Below are positions 47,556 to 58,613 of a stretch of 64,000 bases of DNA, in pieces. How positions within the stretch are numbered: the first letter of the stretch is position 1; every line of letters begins with the position of its first letter. The notes below the pieces were generated by a model. The model was not told the origin of the DNA and made no database searches. It was given only the letters and a program-made list of their open reading frames with translations. The stretch spans positions 448,109 to 512,108 of the forward strand of contig ML976676.1 in the NCBI GenBank assembly GCA_010015655.1, in the 5' to 3' direction. Position numbers and translations under genes: made by a program. Source of the stretch: Bimuria novae-zelandiae CBS 107.79. Lineage: Eukaryota > Ascomycota > Dothideomycetes > Pleosporales > Didymosphaeriaceae.

Positions 47556-49689
47556 GTGTTTCGCACCACCCAATGCACGCTACGGGCCAATGCACGCGCT
47601 AGTACTTTACCCCTTAATCAACACCATATTTTCGCTCCCTCATAACTCAACCGATATAGATCCGATTAACAAAGTAATTAAAGAAATTAAATCCCTAGAG
47701 CCATGCGAAACTTTCTCTTACGCGACAATTGCGAAAAAGTATAGTGTTATTCGTACAACGCTAATGCGCCGGCACAAAGGGATTACAGCCTTAAGAACAA
47801 CACGTATCTCTAACACCCAAAAGCTCAACCCACAACAAGAGGCAGAGCTTGTAAAGTACATAGAAGGCCTTACAGCTCGTCGGCTACAACCTACAAGGGA
47901 GATAGTACGAAATTTCGCCTCTGCGATAGCAAAACAAGACGTAGGCCAGAACTAGGTTACCCGATTTATCGCCCGGCACAAGAACAATATTAAATCACAC
48001 TAGACTGCTAGAATAGACCGTGACCGACACAGAGCTAATTTAAGGGATAAATATTAGCAATTCTTTCAACTTCTGCATAACAAGATAGAGAAATACAAGA
48101 TACAGCCTCAGCACTTGTATAATATAGATAAGAAAGGCTTCCTTACTAGGATCATTAGAAGAAGTAAAAGGATCTTTAGTAAAGTAATATAGGATAGAAA
48201 GAAAGTAAGAGAAGCTCTTCAAAATAGGAATCAAGAGTAGATAACCTTGTTAGCATGTATATGTAGTGATAGATCCTCTCTCCCGCCTAGGCTTCTTTTT
48301 GCCTCAGCCAACTTATCTATCCAATCCTCTTGGGTAGAAGGCGTACAAGCAAGAAAACATGAGGCCTTTATTAGCTCATCTCCAAATAGATAGAGCAATA
48401 ATGATATAGGCCTTGCATGGCTAGAACAGGTGTTTAATTAATACACTAAAGAGAAGGCTTAAAAGGATAGACGCGCATGAAGGTTACTTATCCTAGATAG
48501 CTATAGATCTTACATCACAATAGATTTTATTAACTACTGCAACCAAAATCAAATTCTACTTATAGTATTTCCTCCTTATTTAACTCACAGGCTTTAACCA
48601 CTAGATGTAGTAATATTTAAGCCTCTCTTAACAGACTACTCCAACGCGCTTACAAAACACCTCTATAACGCCTAAAGACTAGTCCTAATAGTTAAAGGAG
48701 ACTTCTTTCCTCTATTCTAGTAGGCCTAGACCTCTTCCTTTAGAGAAGAGCTTATTCTTAAAGCTTTTAAGGCCACTAGTATATAGCCAACCAACGGAGA
48801 GGTTATCCTTAAGAAATTTATTAAATCAACTCTAGAACCTTAAGATTCACGAGAGAGCTCTACCTTAGTACTTAGTAAAAAGGACTAGCATAAAATCAAA
48901 ACCATTATACAGTCTTAAGTTAAAGATTAGAGTAGTAAAGACGTTTAGAAGCTTCAACGTTCACTCCACTATATTATAGTTTAAAATAACCTCCTCTACA
49001 CTAAAGTAGAAGGCCTGCGGCAGGCTGTTTTATTAACAAGGAAACACAAGAAGAAGAGCAAGACTCTTAACTTTTAATAGAGAAAGAAATACTATAGTAG
49101 TGCAGTGTTCTAGTCACCTTTAAAAATAAAAAAGGCCCGGTTCCGTGAGAGGATTAAGAAATAAGAAGAAAAAGAGCAATAACTTAAGAGAGCTCGTACA
49201 AAGGCAGAAAAGGCTTAATAAAAAGTTCTTAAGCTTTAAGAAAAAGAAGAAAGAGAAAGGTTAAGAGTTAAAAAAAAGGAGAAGAGGGAGAGGATTAAGA
49301 CTAAGAAATAAGCTACCCAGGAACGTTAAAGAATTAAGAAAGATAACTCTAAAAAGGCTATACAACCTTCCTAAAAAGGAAAGAGGAAGGCCCTAAAGCC
49401 TTTCTTAAAATAACAAAAGAAAAAGGCCTAGGTTTAGGTTATTATAAAGATTAAGGATACGGAGACCTAGAATCCTTCACACGTAATCACGACCTAGGGT
49501 GGCCGCAACATTAAGCTTCCGTCAAAATTTAAATAGTATATCTTTTTCGCAGCAGTTTGTTTAGTTATATAATAAATTATTAAAACAATTCAGCTATCGT
49601 GCATGGTTCAGAAACTCATTGTTATTGTGAGAGTGATTTGGTGTTCCGCGTGCATTGGCCCGTAGCGTGCATTGGGTGGTGCGAAACAC
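47556..49689 (+). mobile_element. Pogo element B
   Basis: TIRs GTGTTTCGCACCACCCAATG (47556) and its inverse (to 49689), with CCAATGCACGC present twice in each. The shared TA at 47554-47555 separates it from pogo A, with another TA at 49690. The transposase N-terminus (about 47662-47955) is little mutated: TRISNTQKLNPQQEAELVKY and PTREIVRNFASAIAKQDV. It then meets a TAG (from TGG) and becomes RIP-rich; the DDE part has LLILDSYRSYITIDFINYCN (about 48487). Confidence 0.87.
47590..49540 (+). pseudogene. Pogo-B transposase
   Basis: DNA-binding and DDE transposase. The first ~120 codons (47590-47952) are open and include a helix-turn-helix (IAKKYSVIRTTLMRRHKG) and the CENP-B-like region. In-frame stops follow from 47953 on. 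Later parts show LYNIDKKGFLT, SYRSYITIDF and a basic, coiled-coil C-terminus. It is the best-preserved pogo transposase N-terminus in the window. Confidence 0.75.
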
Positions 49690-52600
49690 TAACATAACGA
49701 CGCAATATCTACGCGACGCAACAACGATTACGCTGCGCGACCACACCAACTACACGGCGTAGGTTACACAAATCTAATTAAGATGCGTACTCTATCGTAT
49801 CTAGGATCTACTAGATCCAGAATTAACGACTGCGCCAAAACCTAAGCTAATAATCCTATAAGTTCTAAAACTAGCTAACTATACTCTAGCCGCTAATATT
49901 ATAACGCTAATACGCATTTCAAACTATCTATATTAGGTATTAAAGCCTTTAAAGAGGATCTTAAGTACTATAAGACAGTACTTAAAGAATTTAAGAATAA
50001 TTAATATATATTTAAGAAGGAGTAGTTAAGCCTTTAGTAAATTATTATCTTTATATAATTAATAGTTAGCTAGTATTTCTAAAGGGCGTACTATCTACAT
50101 AATTAACTACTTAGATAGTATATTATTAATCTAAAAGCTGTAGTTAGCGTTAATACGCTATTTAAATAAGAACGCGTACGTGACCGATATTACTTATCCC
50201 TAAAGCCGCCATAAACCGTAAATATATAGAATATATAGCTAGTAGAATATAATTAAGTAGCTACTAAAGCGGAGACGTATAAAGTCCTAGAATTAATATA
50301 GTTTAACGCTATAGTAAAAGACTTCTTAACTACTATAAATAGAGTCGTTCCTACGTAGTTAACGACCTTTTAGGATAATAGATAGTTTTTACTAGGTATA
50401 AATAGGAAAGAAATAATAAAGTGTTTCTAAGAATATATAATACTAAATAACCTAATATTATAAATAAAATAAAGATCTATCTTTATAATAGGTAACTTAT
50501 TAGAGCTTAGTAAAAACGGTAAATCTGCCTAGAGCATATAAAGTAGGGATATATATAGTACTAAAATATTATTATCTAGAAAATAGGGTAGACCTTAATA
50601 TTAATATATAGGCTAGTAGATAGTTAAGTAAGACTCCCTACTAGATCTTTTAACTCCTATTAAAGCAGGTGGATGTCTAAAATCTATTAAAATAGAGGGG
50701 TAAAAATGCTATATATATAGAATATAGTACTCTATTAGAAACTACTTCTATATAAATCTAGTAAAAGCCCTAGAATAGTAGTAGCTAAATAAGAAGATTA
50801 AGGAACTTATTACACTAAAGTAAGAGTACGATCTAGAGTTCTAAGGACTTCTAAGAGGTTAAAATAGGCCTAGAACTAGAACTCTAGCTATAAAGAACTC
50901 CTATACTCTAACTCTAGAGATTACTAAATAGTAATTAAATAGTAGATAGATATTCACTATATAAGTAGTATTTACAGCGTTTTTTAGAATAAGTTAAATT
51001 AATTATCTACTATAACGTTTATTTATCCTCGATTCTAGCTTAACCTACTATATTATAAACGATCCTAATTAGATATATAATTACCAACTACCGATATAAG
51101 GAGATTTTGTATAGATAGGTAATATATAAATATCGATTAAGGGGTATAGATTACTTATAATAAATCTATAACACGAATAGGGAGCTAAAAGACTAATACT
51201 ATATAATATAGCTATTTATCTAGACCTACTATATAACCTTATCTCCTTCCAAGTATTAAGATAGTAAGGATTCTAGTAGGATACTAGATCGGAACCTACC
51301 ACCCTTAAGAGGCTAAATAGAATAACTATTAACGAACTTAAAGAGATCTATAGGTAATAGGTCCTAGAATACTAGCCTATATACTACTTAGCTTATTATA
51401 TATAAACCTATAACTCTTGAACGTAAAGATAAACTTAAAAAGTATTAGCCCTTCTCGAGTATAAGAGGCTTAGTTATCTAGGACCTATAATAATTAAATA
51501 CTTAGTATAATAATCTAAGGGGGTACGCGTTAAAGGAATTATAATAATAGAGTATAACTTATATAGACGAGTAAAGATATATAGATAAATTAGCTATATA
51601 CTAAGGATTGATAAGTAGGGACCTAGAGAGAGGCTTACTATTAATTTCTATTTATATAAACTATAGATATTTAATAAGGAGAAGAGCTAGATACTTATTA
51701 TAGATAAGTACTCGAAGTTCTAATAGAATTTCTACTTTACTAATAACTAAACGGCTAAGTTAATTATTAACAAACTAATAAAATTTTCTAATTCCTTAAA
51801 AACTAATATAATATCACCCCAAAAATTATTAAATTAGATAATAAGATTACAATAGTTAAGCCTAAAGTTAAGCGCTAGTTATAAGGATAAGGTATAGCTA
51901 TCGAGCCTTTAGCACTAGATATATAAGCTTAGAACGGGGGCGCTGAACGCTTAGGGGATGTGAATAAGGAGAAATCGCGCGCAATACGCCTAGACGCGAA
52001 CCTTTTATAGGAGCTCTGGCCAGAAATTACAAGAGCCGGAGTATACCTATACAATCGAATACTGAACTACTCGAATAACTAGAAGACGCTATACGAGCTA
52101 TTCTTTATACAAGTATTACTAGTAAATAGATTTGTTATATTATTTAAGAAACTAAATCTAGCTTACTTAAAAGCCTATAGTTATAAAGTATTTATAATAA
52201 CGAACGATATATATAAAGGAAAGTCTTAACTATAGAAACTAGATCTAAAGGCATAGATTAGATATCTAGTAGGATACTAATTATCTAATATCTATTATAT
52301 CTAGGTTCCCTTGCTTATAAAAGTTATTAGCACGCGGGACGTAATTTTTAATAAAAATATAATCTTTAATAATAAAACTAAGAATCTTATAGATAACCTT
52401 ATATATAGTATACTAGATAAGATAGTTACGTATATATAGACGATCGCGCTATCGCCACTAATATACTAGCTAGAAATTAAATTATTTTATAAAGATAAAA
52501 TCGTTCACTATAATATAAATAGTAATAAAGAGCCGGGTCTACTAGACACTACTAAGGATAGAAGATTAGGGATTATTACTAAACTCTGCTAATAATACTA

Positions 52601-53419
52601 CCGCCTGCAGCCTTACTAGTATAGTTAATAACTAGGGAAGTATTAAGTATTTCTAAAATTTATTTATTAAAGACAGTTCCCTAGGCAGTAGCCTTTATAG
52701 TAGGAACTAAAGCTGGAAACGTAGGTAAGTACTAAGGAGATCTAATTAATAAAGTAAGGATAAAGAGATTACTTATAAAAGGCGTTAAAATTGACTAATT
52801 ATAATTACTACCTCTGCCTATATTTAAAATAAACCTTAATAAACACCTAATAGGAGAATTATTTAAGGAAGTATAATAATCGCACCTAGATAGTTATAAA
52901 ATTATAAAATTATAGGTATAAGTAATATATAAGACTGTAAAGGCGATAGGTTAATAGATCCTAGATTATATATAGGTGTATATATATAAGTTTAATAAAT
53001 ACTACTAATTTATTAAGTATAAAGCACGACTAGTAGTTAGAGGAGATTAATAATATAATATCACCTTATATAATACCTACGCAGCGACACTAGTAGGACG
53101 TTCCTTTTAACTACTTATAGCTATTGCAGCTAAATATAGTCTTAAACTAATATAATACGACGTTACTAACGCGTTCGTATATATATTACTAGATAGAGAA
53201 GTATATATATAAATACTATAAGGATATAAAAACCCTAGCACTATCTTAAAAGTTTAAAAAGCCTTATATAGATTAAGAATCTCTCTATTACTCTAGTAGA
53301 AGGAATTTATAGCAACGCTTACTTAACTTAGGTTCTAGATTATATCCTATAAGCCCTATTATATAATTAAGGATAGAATTCTTATTTTCTTCTATATAGA
53401 CGATATTATCCTTACGTAC

Positions 53420-53871
53420 TGTTACGACCACGAACCCCACAAGGATGAAGAAGCCAGACAATTACGCCAAGAGAGTAACTGTAGACGAAGTAGCAGAGTT
53501 AACGGGACCCAACGGGGCGCGGGGCAGCTTAGTTAGCAGTCACGTGACGAAGTCCCGCATAAAGGGAAGTCCCATAGGACTACCGTAGTCCCTGGGACTA
53601 CAGGGCCTTGGCGGGACTACGAAGAAGGAATAGGCTAGTATATAGTGTGGCGACTTTCCTATTGTTGTTTCCTTCCTCGTAGTTAACTTATATATCTTCT
53701 GTGCGAGTACGTTCTCCTATACAGACTAATAGTTATCTTATTCGTTATAAGATTACATTGTCCAGCCGCACTAAGTGTCGCATCAACTTGTACCACTAAA
53801 TAATCCGTGAAGCACCACGATACCTTACCGCCCTAACCCGGATCGGAACAAGGTGTGAGAGCCTCATAACA
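53420..53871 (+). repeat. Solo LTR (TGTTACGACC family), 452 bp
   Basis: TGTTACGACC...CCTCATAACA with a perfect duplication CGTAC (53415-53419 and 53872-53876). It is GC-balanced and essentially unmutated inside a RIP-saturated Copia, so it arrived later. It has repeated GGGACTAC/GTAGTCCC units (about 53570-53620) and a TCACGTGA at 53540-53547. Confidence 0.9.
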
Positions 53872-54236
53872 CGTACTATAAATCTAAAACCTATAAAGCG
53901 TAGTAAGCTATAAAGTAACTTAAGTAGAAGTACTTAATAATAGGTAGAGAAAGCCTATAATAGTTCCTAGGGATTAAAGTAATCTAAAATTGTTAGAAAT
54001 AACTTATTTAACTCTTTTAGGCTTTATACTACGACAAAATCAGCCGCCTAATTAATAACTAAATAATCCGGCACGATACTCTAATAGTAATAGGAGAGCT
54101 TAAGCCGAGAGAAGGACTAGTTTTACCTTTAGAAATTAATAAGTATTAACGTAAGATTAGATTATTGCTATATATAGCTATTAGCACGCGACTAGATATC
54201 ACCTTTATAATGTCTTAACTAGCTAGTGTGATAGGC

Positions 54237-54478
54237 TAGAGCCTAGTAGTAAAACTCGTGGCTACGCCCTCGGCTATACGGCATTGCCAAGCCACTAGAT
54301 TAGTCTAGTACGTTACGCGAGTACCTACTAGGCTATTAAGGTTATATACCTAATCTACTATAAATATTAGACTATTGCTAAAGTAACTCTGTTTGAGTTA
54401 ATTTAGTATAAACCTTTTGGTTGGTATAGTAGGGTATAGTCTCCCTTTTATTATGATTACATAATCTGGCCCATTTCA
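54237..54478 (+). repeat. Solo LTR (TGTGATAGG family), plus orientation
   Basis: 242 bp, second copy of the family at 43509-43763, inverted relative to it. Flanks are GCTAG (54232-54236) and ACTAG (54479-54483), a target duplication with one G/A difference that RIP would explain. Confidence 0.75.
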
Positions 54479-55188
54479 ACTAGATTCCTTATAAACCTAG
54501 GACTAGAGCACTACTATACTGCCGACTAAGTCTTGTTATATCTTAACAATACGAATTAGATAACATTCTAAGTTAGTGGAGGCGATTCCTTATAAGTAGC
54601 TAGTAACGCCTTATTCGTCGATAATATACTAGACTATAAGAGCTTATAAGAATATATTATTAAGCTATTTAATAGACTTATTATATAGCGAGTTAGTAAA
54701 TAGGGTATTATAATAATATTAACTATAGAAGCCGAACTCCTAGCACTTTTATAAGTGGCTAAAGAAACTATCTTTACATCTTAATTAATTAAAGAGCTAG
54801 GGGTTTAACTACCTAGCCTAATAATTACGATTAAATGCGACAACTAGCAGACTATTAGATTAGTAACTTAGGAAGTTTCTAAGCTATAAACTAAGCTATA
54901 GTATGTGGATATCTATAACTACTGGCTCCGATAGGAAGTTATGGACGATAGAATCGATATAAAGTATATACGATCTGAAGATATGATTGTAGATAGCCCT
55001 ATAAAGGAACTCCTAGTAAATAAGTGGCTAGCTTTTTTAGACTATTTAGGACTAGTAGAGATAAGAGATTGAAAGGTAGTATATGAAGCACCTCTAGAGG
55101 AGATTTAGGATTAATTAGATAACCTCTCCTTTCTATAACCTTAGTATATGCAGCTTAAATTAATAAATCGTTCTCAGCTAAAGGGATA

Positions 55189-55413
55189 TATTAGATTATA
55201 CGTAGGAGAGAACCTAGGCTAGAAGAAGTTAGGGGCTATTACACATAACGTACAGACAGGAACTTTAAATAGGAGGGGTCAACCAGCTCCGGGGACACCA
55301 TAAAAAAAAAGATCATTTATCCAATCTATTAATCTCATCACTTCTTCATCAGACCCCATACTGTGATACACACAAAATTATCATCCATCCTTGATAACCC
55401 TAACAATCTGACA
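55189..55413 (+). repeat. Copia-2 3' LTR
   Basis: 225 bp match to 45192-45416, preceded by the polypurine-like AGCTAAAGGGA and followed by GTAGT. Confidence 0.9.
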
Positions 55414-55418
55414 GTAGT

Positions 55419-55812
55419 AGGACTAATAGGAGGTTTCCGTCCTATCCGATGGACTAATGCCTAGGACTATTTAGGAGTACTATAAGCTTTAGGGAGAAGG
55501 GAATCCTTAAGATATATAGAGAGATACTAGATAGTTATCCTTTTATACTACTTAACTATAGGATAAGGGGGTGTGTAACGATTTTGGATAGTTGTATACT
55601 ATATTTCAGTACTGTCTCAACCACCCTAATGATCACGCTACTAGCACGTATAGATAAGGGGCTCCTCGCCCTTTAGAATATAGCACAGTGCTCCTTCAAC
55701 TTCTGCTGTACATGGTATTCATGAGAAACCGCTATTGTTTCTCTACTAGGATAGTATCCTAGTAGTCGGTAAATCTAGTGAGTGAAATCCCGTCATAATC
55801 TGGGCTTATAAC
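55419..55812 (+). mobile_element. 3' end of the older retroelement with possible LTR start
   Basis: Sequence ending in the polypurine tract ATAAGGGGGTG at 55563-55573 is followed by TGTAACGATTTTGG, which has the look of an LTR start. A matching CGTTACA end could be 56001-56009 or 56290-56297. The boundary is uncertain because another LTR-like start (TGTAGCGG) occurs at 55813. Confidence 0.45.
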
Positions 55813-56390
55813 TGTAGCGGTTGTTGCTGCAAGGCGAAAGTCGGGAAAACACTTATTCTATTAAGTAGGTCAGGTTGCTCTATTTGTATATAGTGTGTGG
55901 TCACAAGCATGTGTTAGAGGTGTTAGGGGTTCCTTGTCTGTTACATGACATCTGACATCTGATGAGACGAGAACGTCTCCTTCATCTCCTCCAGCTCCAT
56001 GAACCGTTACATATTCATCCTCAGAGATAGTAAAAGTCGGATACATTTCCAGAGTAGGATGTAATCCTGATAGATGTTGTTCGCACTAGAGAAGTTGTCA
56101 AGGTAATCGTGATCTGTAGGCTGTACAGCCGTTGATCTTAGTTGTATTGCTATATTGCGTGTTGTTGTTGTCTTGTTTTTTGGGTGAGAGCCTCTTCCCC
56201 GCCTCTGGGTAAGCGTACCTTAGTGGTGCCTGCTCCATACAACGTGAATTAACGTCATGTGTCCACCTGCTCCTTCCGCACCATATAACCCGTTACAGAA
56301 GTATAAAAGCGAGGCGTATAAAAATCAATACGATATACGAAGGCATGCGCCTCTACTCTTGTATATCTTAATTGTAAAGCTGTAGCTACA
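55813..56390 (+). repeat. LTR-like repeat at right edge of the transposon block
   Basis: Starts TGTAGCGGTTGTTGCTGC, repeats the 38527-38615 sequence, and plausibly ends at TGTAGCTACA (56381-56390), giving TGTAGC...GCTACA ends. A TATAAAA motif lies at 56302-56308. No 5 bp duplication was found, so boundaries are tentative. Composition is normal, without strong RIP. Confidence 0.45.
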
Positions 56391-56728
56391 TCATCTCTCA
56401 TTGGTCAACGCCAGCTACCATTGGACGAACTTGCAACTTGAACGGCAAGATTGGAATAACTCAAATAAAGCCGATGGCCAACAGAAGGTGTCCAAGTATA
56501 GGTGATATTGAAAATATACTTCCTATGTTGGCACGCGAAAGGATCACGACATGAAGTATTATTGGTCTTTTTTGCAATGATGAAAAACTTTTAGGATTGA
56601 GAGTCAATTCTTCGTTCGATACTCGACCCGCAATGTACTTTTCACAAACAAGCGACGGACGAATTGCGAAGCATGGCCCGTGTAACTGCTCGAAAAACTA
56701 CCTTCTTTTCATTCGCGTCCCCCTTGCC
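56391..56728. other. Intergenic region 3' of the permease gene
   Basis: Normal composition. No gene seen. Confidence 0.45.
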
Positions 56729-58613
56729 TTAATGCACAAACCTGAAATCCAACCGTCTGCTCGCCGTATCGGTAGTTGTTTGAATGTAGTGAATGCGCTC
56801 CTATACTCTGTCAGTCTACCTTTCATATCAATGATCCCAAGCAGCTGCAAACGTACCTCGTGCGACATAGCCCTCCACTTCCGCTCGCGAATCTTGTTCT
56901 TCCACACATAATACACCTTAGTAAAAAAAAACAACGCAATCGATATGATGTTAATGATGACCAAATTCCGGTTCCCGCGCCTATAGACCGGCTTGTCGTC
57001 GTCGCGGTAAATATTCGAGCCAATGATACTTCCGCACTGCACCATCATATTGTACAACGCGGCTGAAACCGAGCGCGATCCGACGTTGTTAGAATTCGCA
57101 GAGACCCATGCGACGTTGATGGCGTGGCAGTAGGGATAGCTGAGGAGAACGGTGATCAGCGCGTAGGTACCCCATTGATTTTTGATGAGGTCGGGCCAGG
57201 TGTAGAGCGCGATGACGCAGGGTAGTGTCCAAAAGTTCTGCCAGACGGCGACCAGAGCACGCTGATTGAGCTTTCCGCTTATCCAAGTGATGCTGAGGAG
57301 AGTGATGATGTGTAAGACGGCAGAGGGAATGACGAGAAGCTGGACATTGAGGGTGCTGAAGTTGAGGGAGCGGAGAACTAGGGTCTGGTAGTAGGTCACA
57401 GGAGACTGTGGGATAAAGCAGATGAGACCCAATGCATAAATGGGCCAGAGATCGTAATCATATATTGATCTCCAGAGTCTTTTCGGAGTGATGGCTTGGC
57501 GGTTGTGCATATCGCCCTTGCGAGGATCGTCACGGAGGACGCGATTGACGACAATGGTGAGTTCTCGGTCGGCGAACCAGCCCTTGGGACGAAACCAGGT
57601 CTTTGTCTGTACAGCCGATGCAGGCATAAGAAAAAAAGACGCGATACCGATGAGCAGGGTGATGAGTCCTTCGAGAAGGAACAGCCATCGCCACCCCGCC
57701 AGACCGTGTACGCCTTCAAGGTGGAAGATTGCAAAAGCGAGCAGTGAGGTAACGATCGTAGTGACACTCAAAGCAGTCCAGAAGAAGCTCAATCGTATCG
57801 GTAGCTCGCGGCCGGTGTAGAAGTAGGAGAGCCAGAGGACGAGGTCAGGGATGAATCCGCCTTCGAGAACGGCGAGGAGAGCACGCGTGGCGAGGAAACT
57901 CGCCCTACCTGACAATGCAGCTTGACTCATAGCGACGATAGACCACAACACCTATCTCTAGTTAGAATGGCTCCCTATTTAGGTATCATGTGTGTGTACT
58001 TGCCATTTGCGTTGGGATCCATCGATCTGGGCCAATTTTCTTTGACACCAGTTGCGAGGGAAGCTCCGCCAATAGGAACGAGAACAGGAAGACAGTGTTA
58101 CCCCAGTTGTAGTCTGGCCATGTGTCAGTGATAGTTTGCGTTGGCACATGGAAACGTACCGTTTGTGGTGAGATGCAGATCTTTCAGGAAAGTGCCAGAC
58201 ACGGCTTGAGTCAAGTTGCCTCGATCAACTTGCAGAGCGAAGAACATGGTGCATGCCCAGAAGCAGACCCGGAGGTCTAGTTTCCGTATCACCCTCTTTT
58301 CTTCCTCCTCACTCCAAGTAGCTGCCGGGTCGAAAACATGCCTGCATTCGTACTTGGCATTCTCGTAGACAGCTCTGTAGTACGCCGCAACTTCAGGGTC
58401 GGCGAAGATGTTCCCAGCTAGACTGTCGTCGGAATCGTTCGATGAGTAGACAACACCATCTTTGGATATGATGTTGCCTCTTGCAGTAACCAGTTCAGCG
58501 TCTTTCGCGATACCTTGAGGGGGTTTATTGCCGGTCTTCTCAATGGATTGAATAGAAACTGTGTCCGCCTGAGGGGCTGTTGGAAGCGCGTCTTCGACCG
58601 CAACGCTCGCCAT
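56729..58613 (-). CDS. Dal5-family major facilitator transporter (anion:cation symporter)
   Basis: Plasma-membrane permease of the allantoate/Dal5 family, which also includes vitamin and sulfonate importers. Exons 58613-58160, 58113-58004, 57951-56807, 56756-56729, giving 578 residues. A hydrophilic N-terminus (~110 residues) precedes the first membrane segment, which holds the family motif [22 protein letters not shown]. About 12 hydrophobic segments follow; WRWLFLLEG is typical of segment six. Intron 2 (57952-58003) has a GC donor (ATG|GCAAGT) and a good CTAAC lariat site. The last exon is only 28 nt and restores the family C-terminus RLDFRFVH; without it the frame would read 31 atypical residues beyond the donor before stopping at 56698. 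It is divergent from the TauD-type dioxygenase, which suggests sulfonate uptake as in yeast Soa1, but the substrate is inferred. Confidence 0.88.

Larger units (their letters stand above)
49700..55180 (+). pseudogene. Copia-2 gag-pol relic
   Basis: Plus strand; gag/protease remnants from about 49780, integrase core about 51700-52120, reverse transcriptase with ARLVVRGD (about 53024) and FYIDDIIL (about 53390-53413), RNase H tail with YVDIYNYWLR (about 54903-54933). A solo LTR interrupts it directly after the YIDD box and a second one lies downstream. Almost every codon line carries stops. Confidence 0.8.
45192..55413 (+). mobile_element. Copia LTR retrotransposon (Copia-2) with four nested insertions
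   Basis: Two 225 bp LTRs (45192-45416 and 55189-55413) flanked by a perfect duplication GTAGT (45187-45191 and 55414-55418). The sequence after the 5' LTR (ATTAAGAGTCTTATTACC) matches that of Copia-1. Inside are two pogo elements (45445-47553, 47556-49689) and two solo LTRs (53420-53871, 54237-54478). Removing them leaves about 5.2 kb, the normal Copia size. RIP on both strands. Confidence 0.92.

Noticed and set aside
55574..56297. A single LTR TGTAACG...CGTTACA
   Set aside because: The ends would match, but a separate LTR-like start at 55813 lies inside and no second copy or duplication supports it. Kept only as a tentative boundary.
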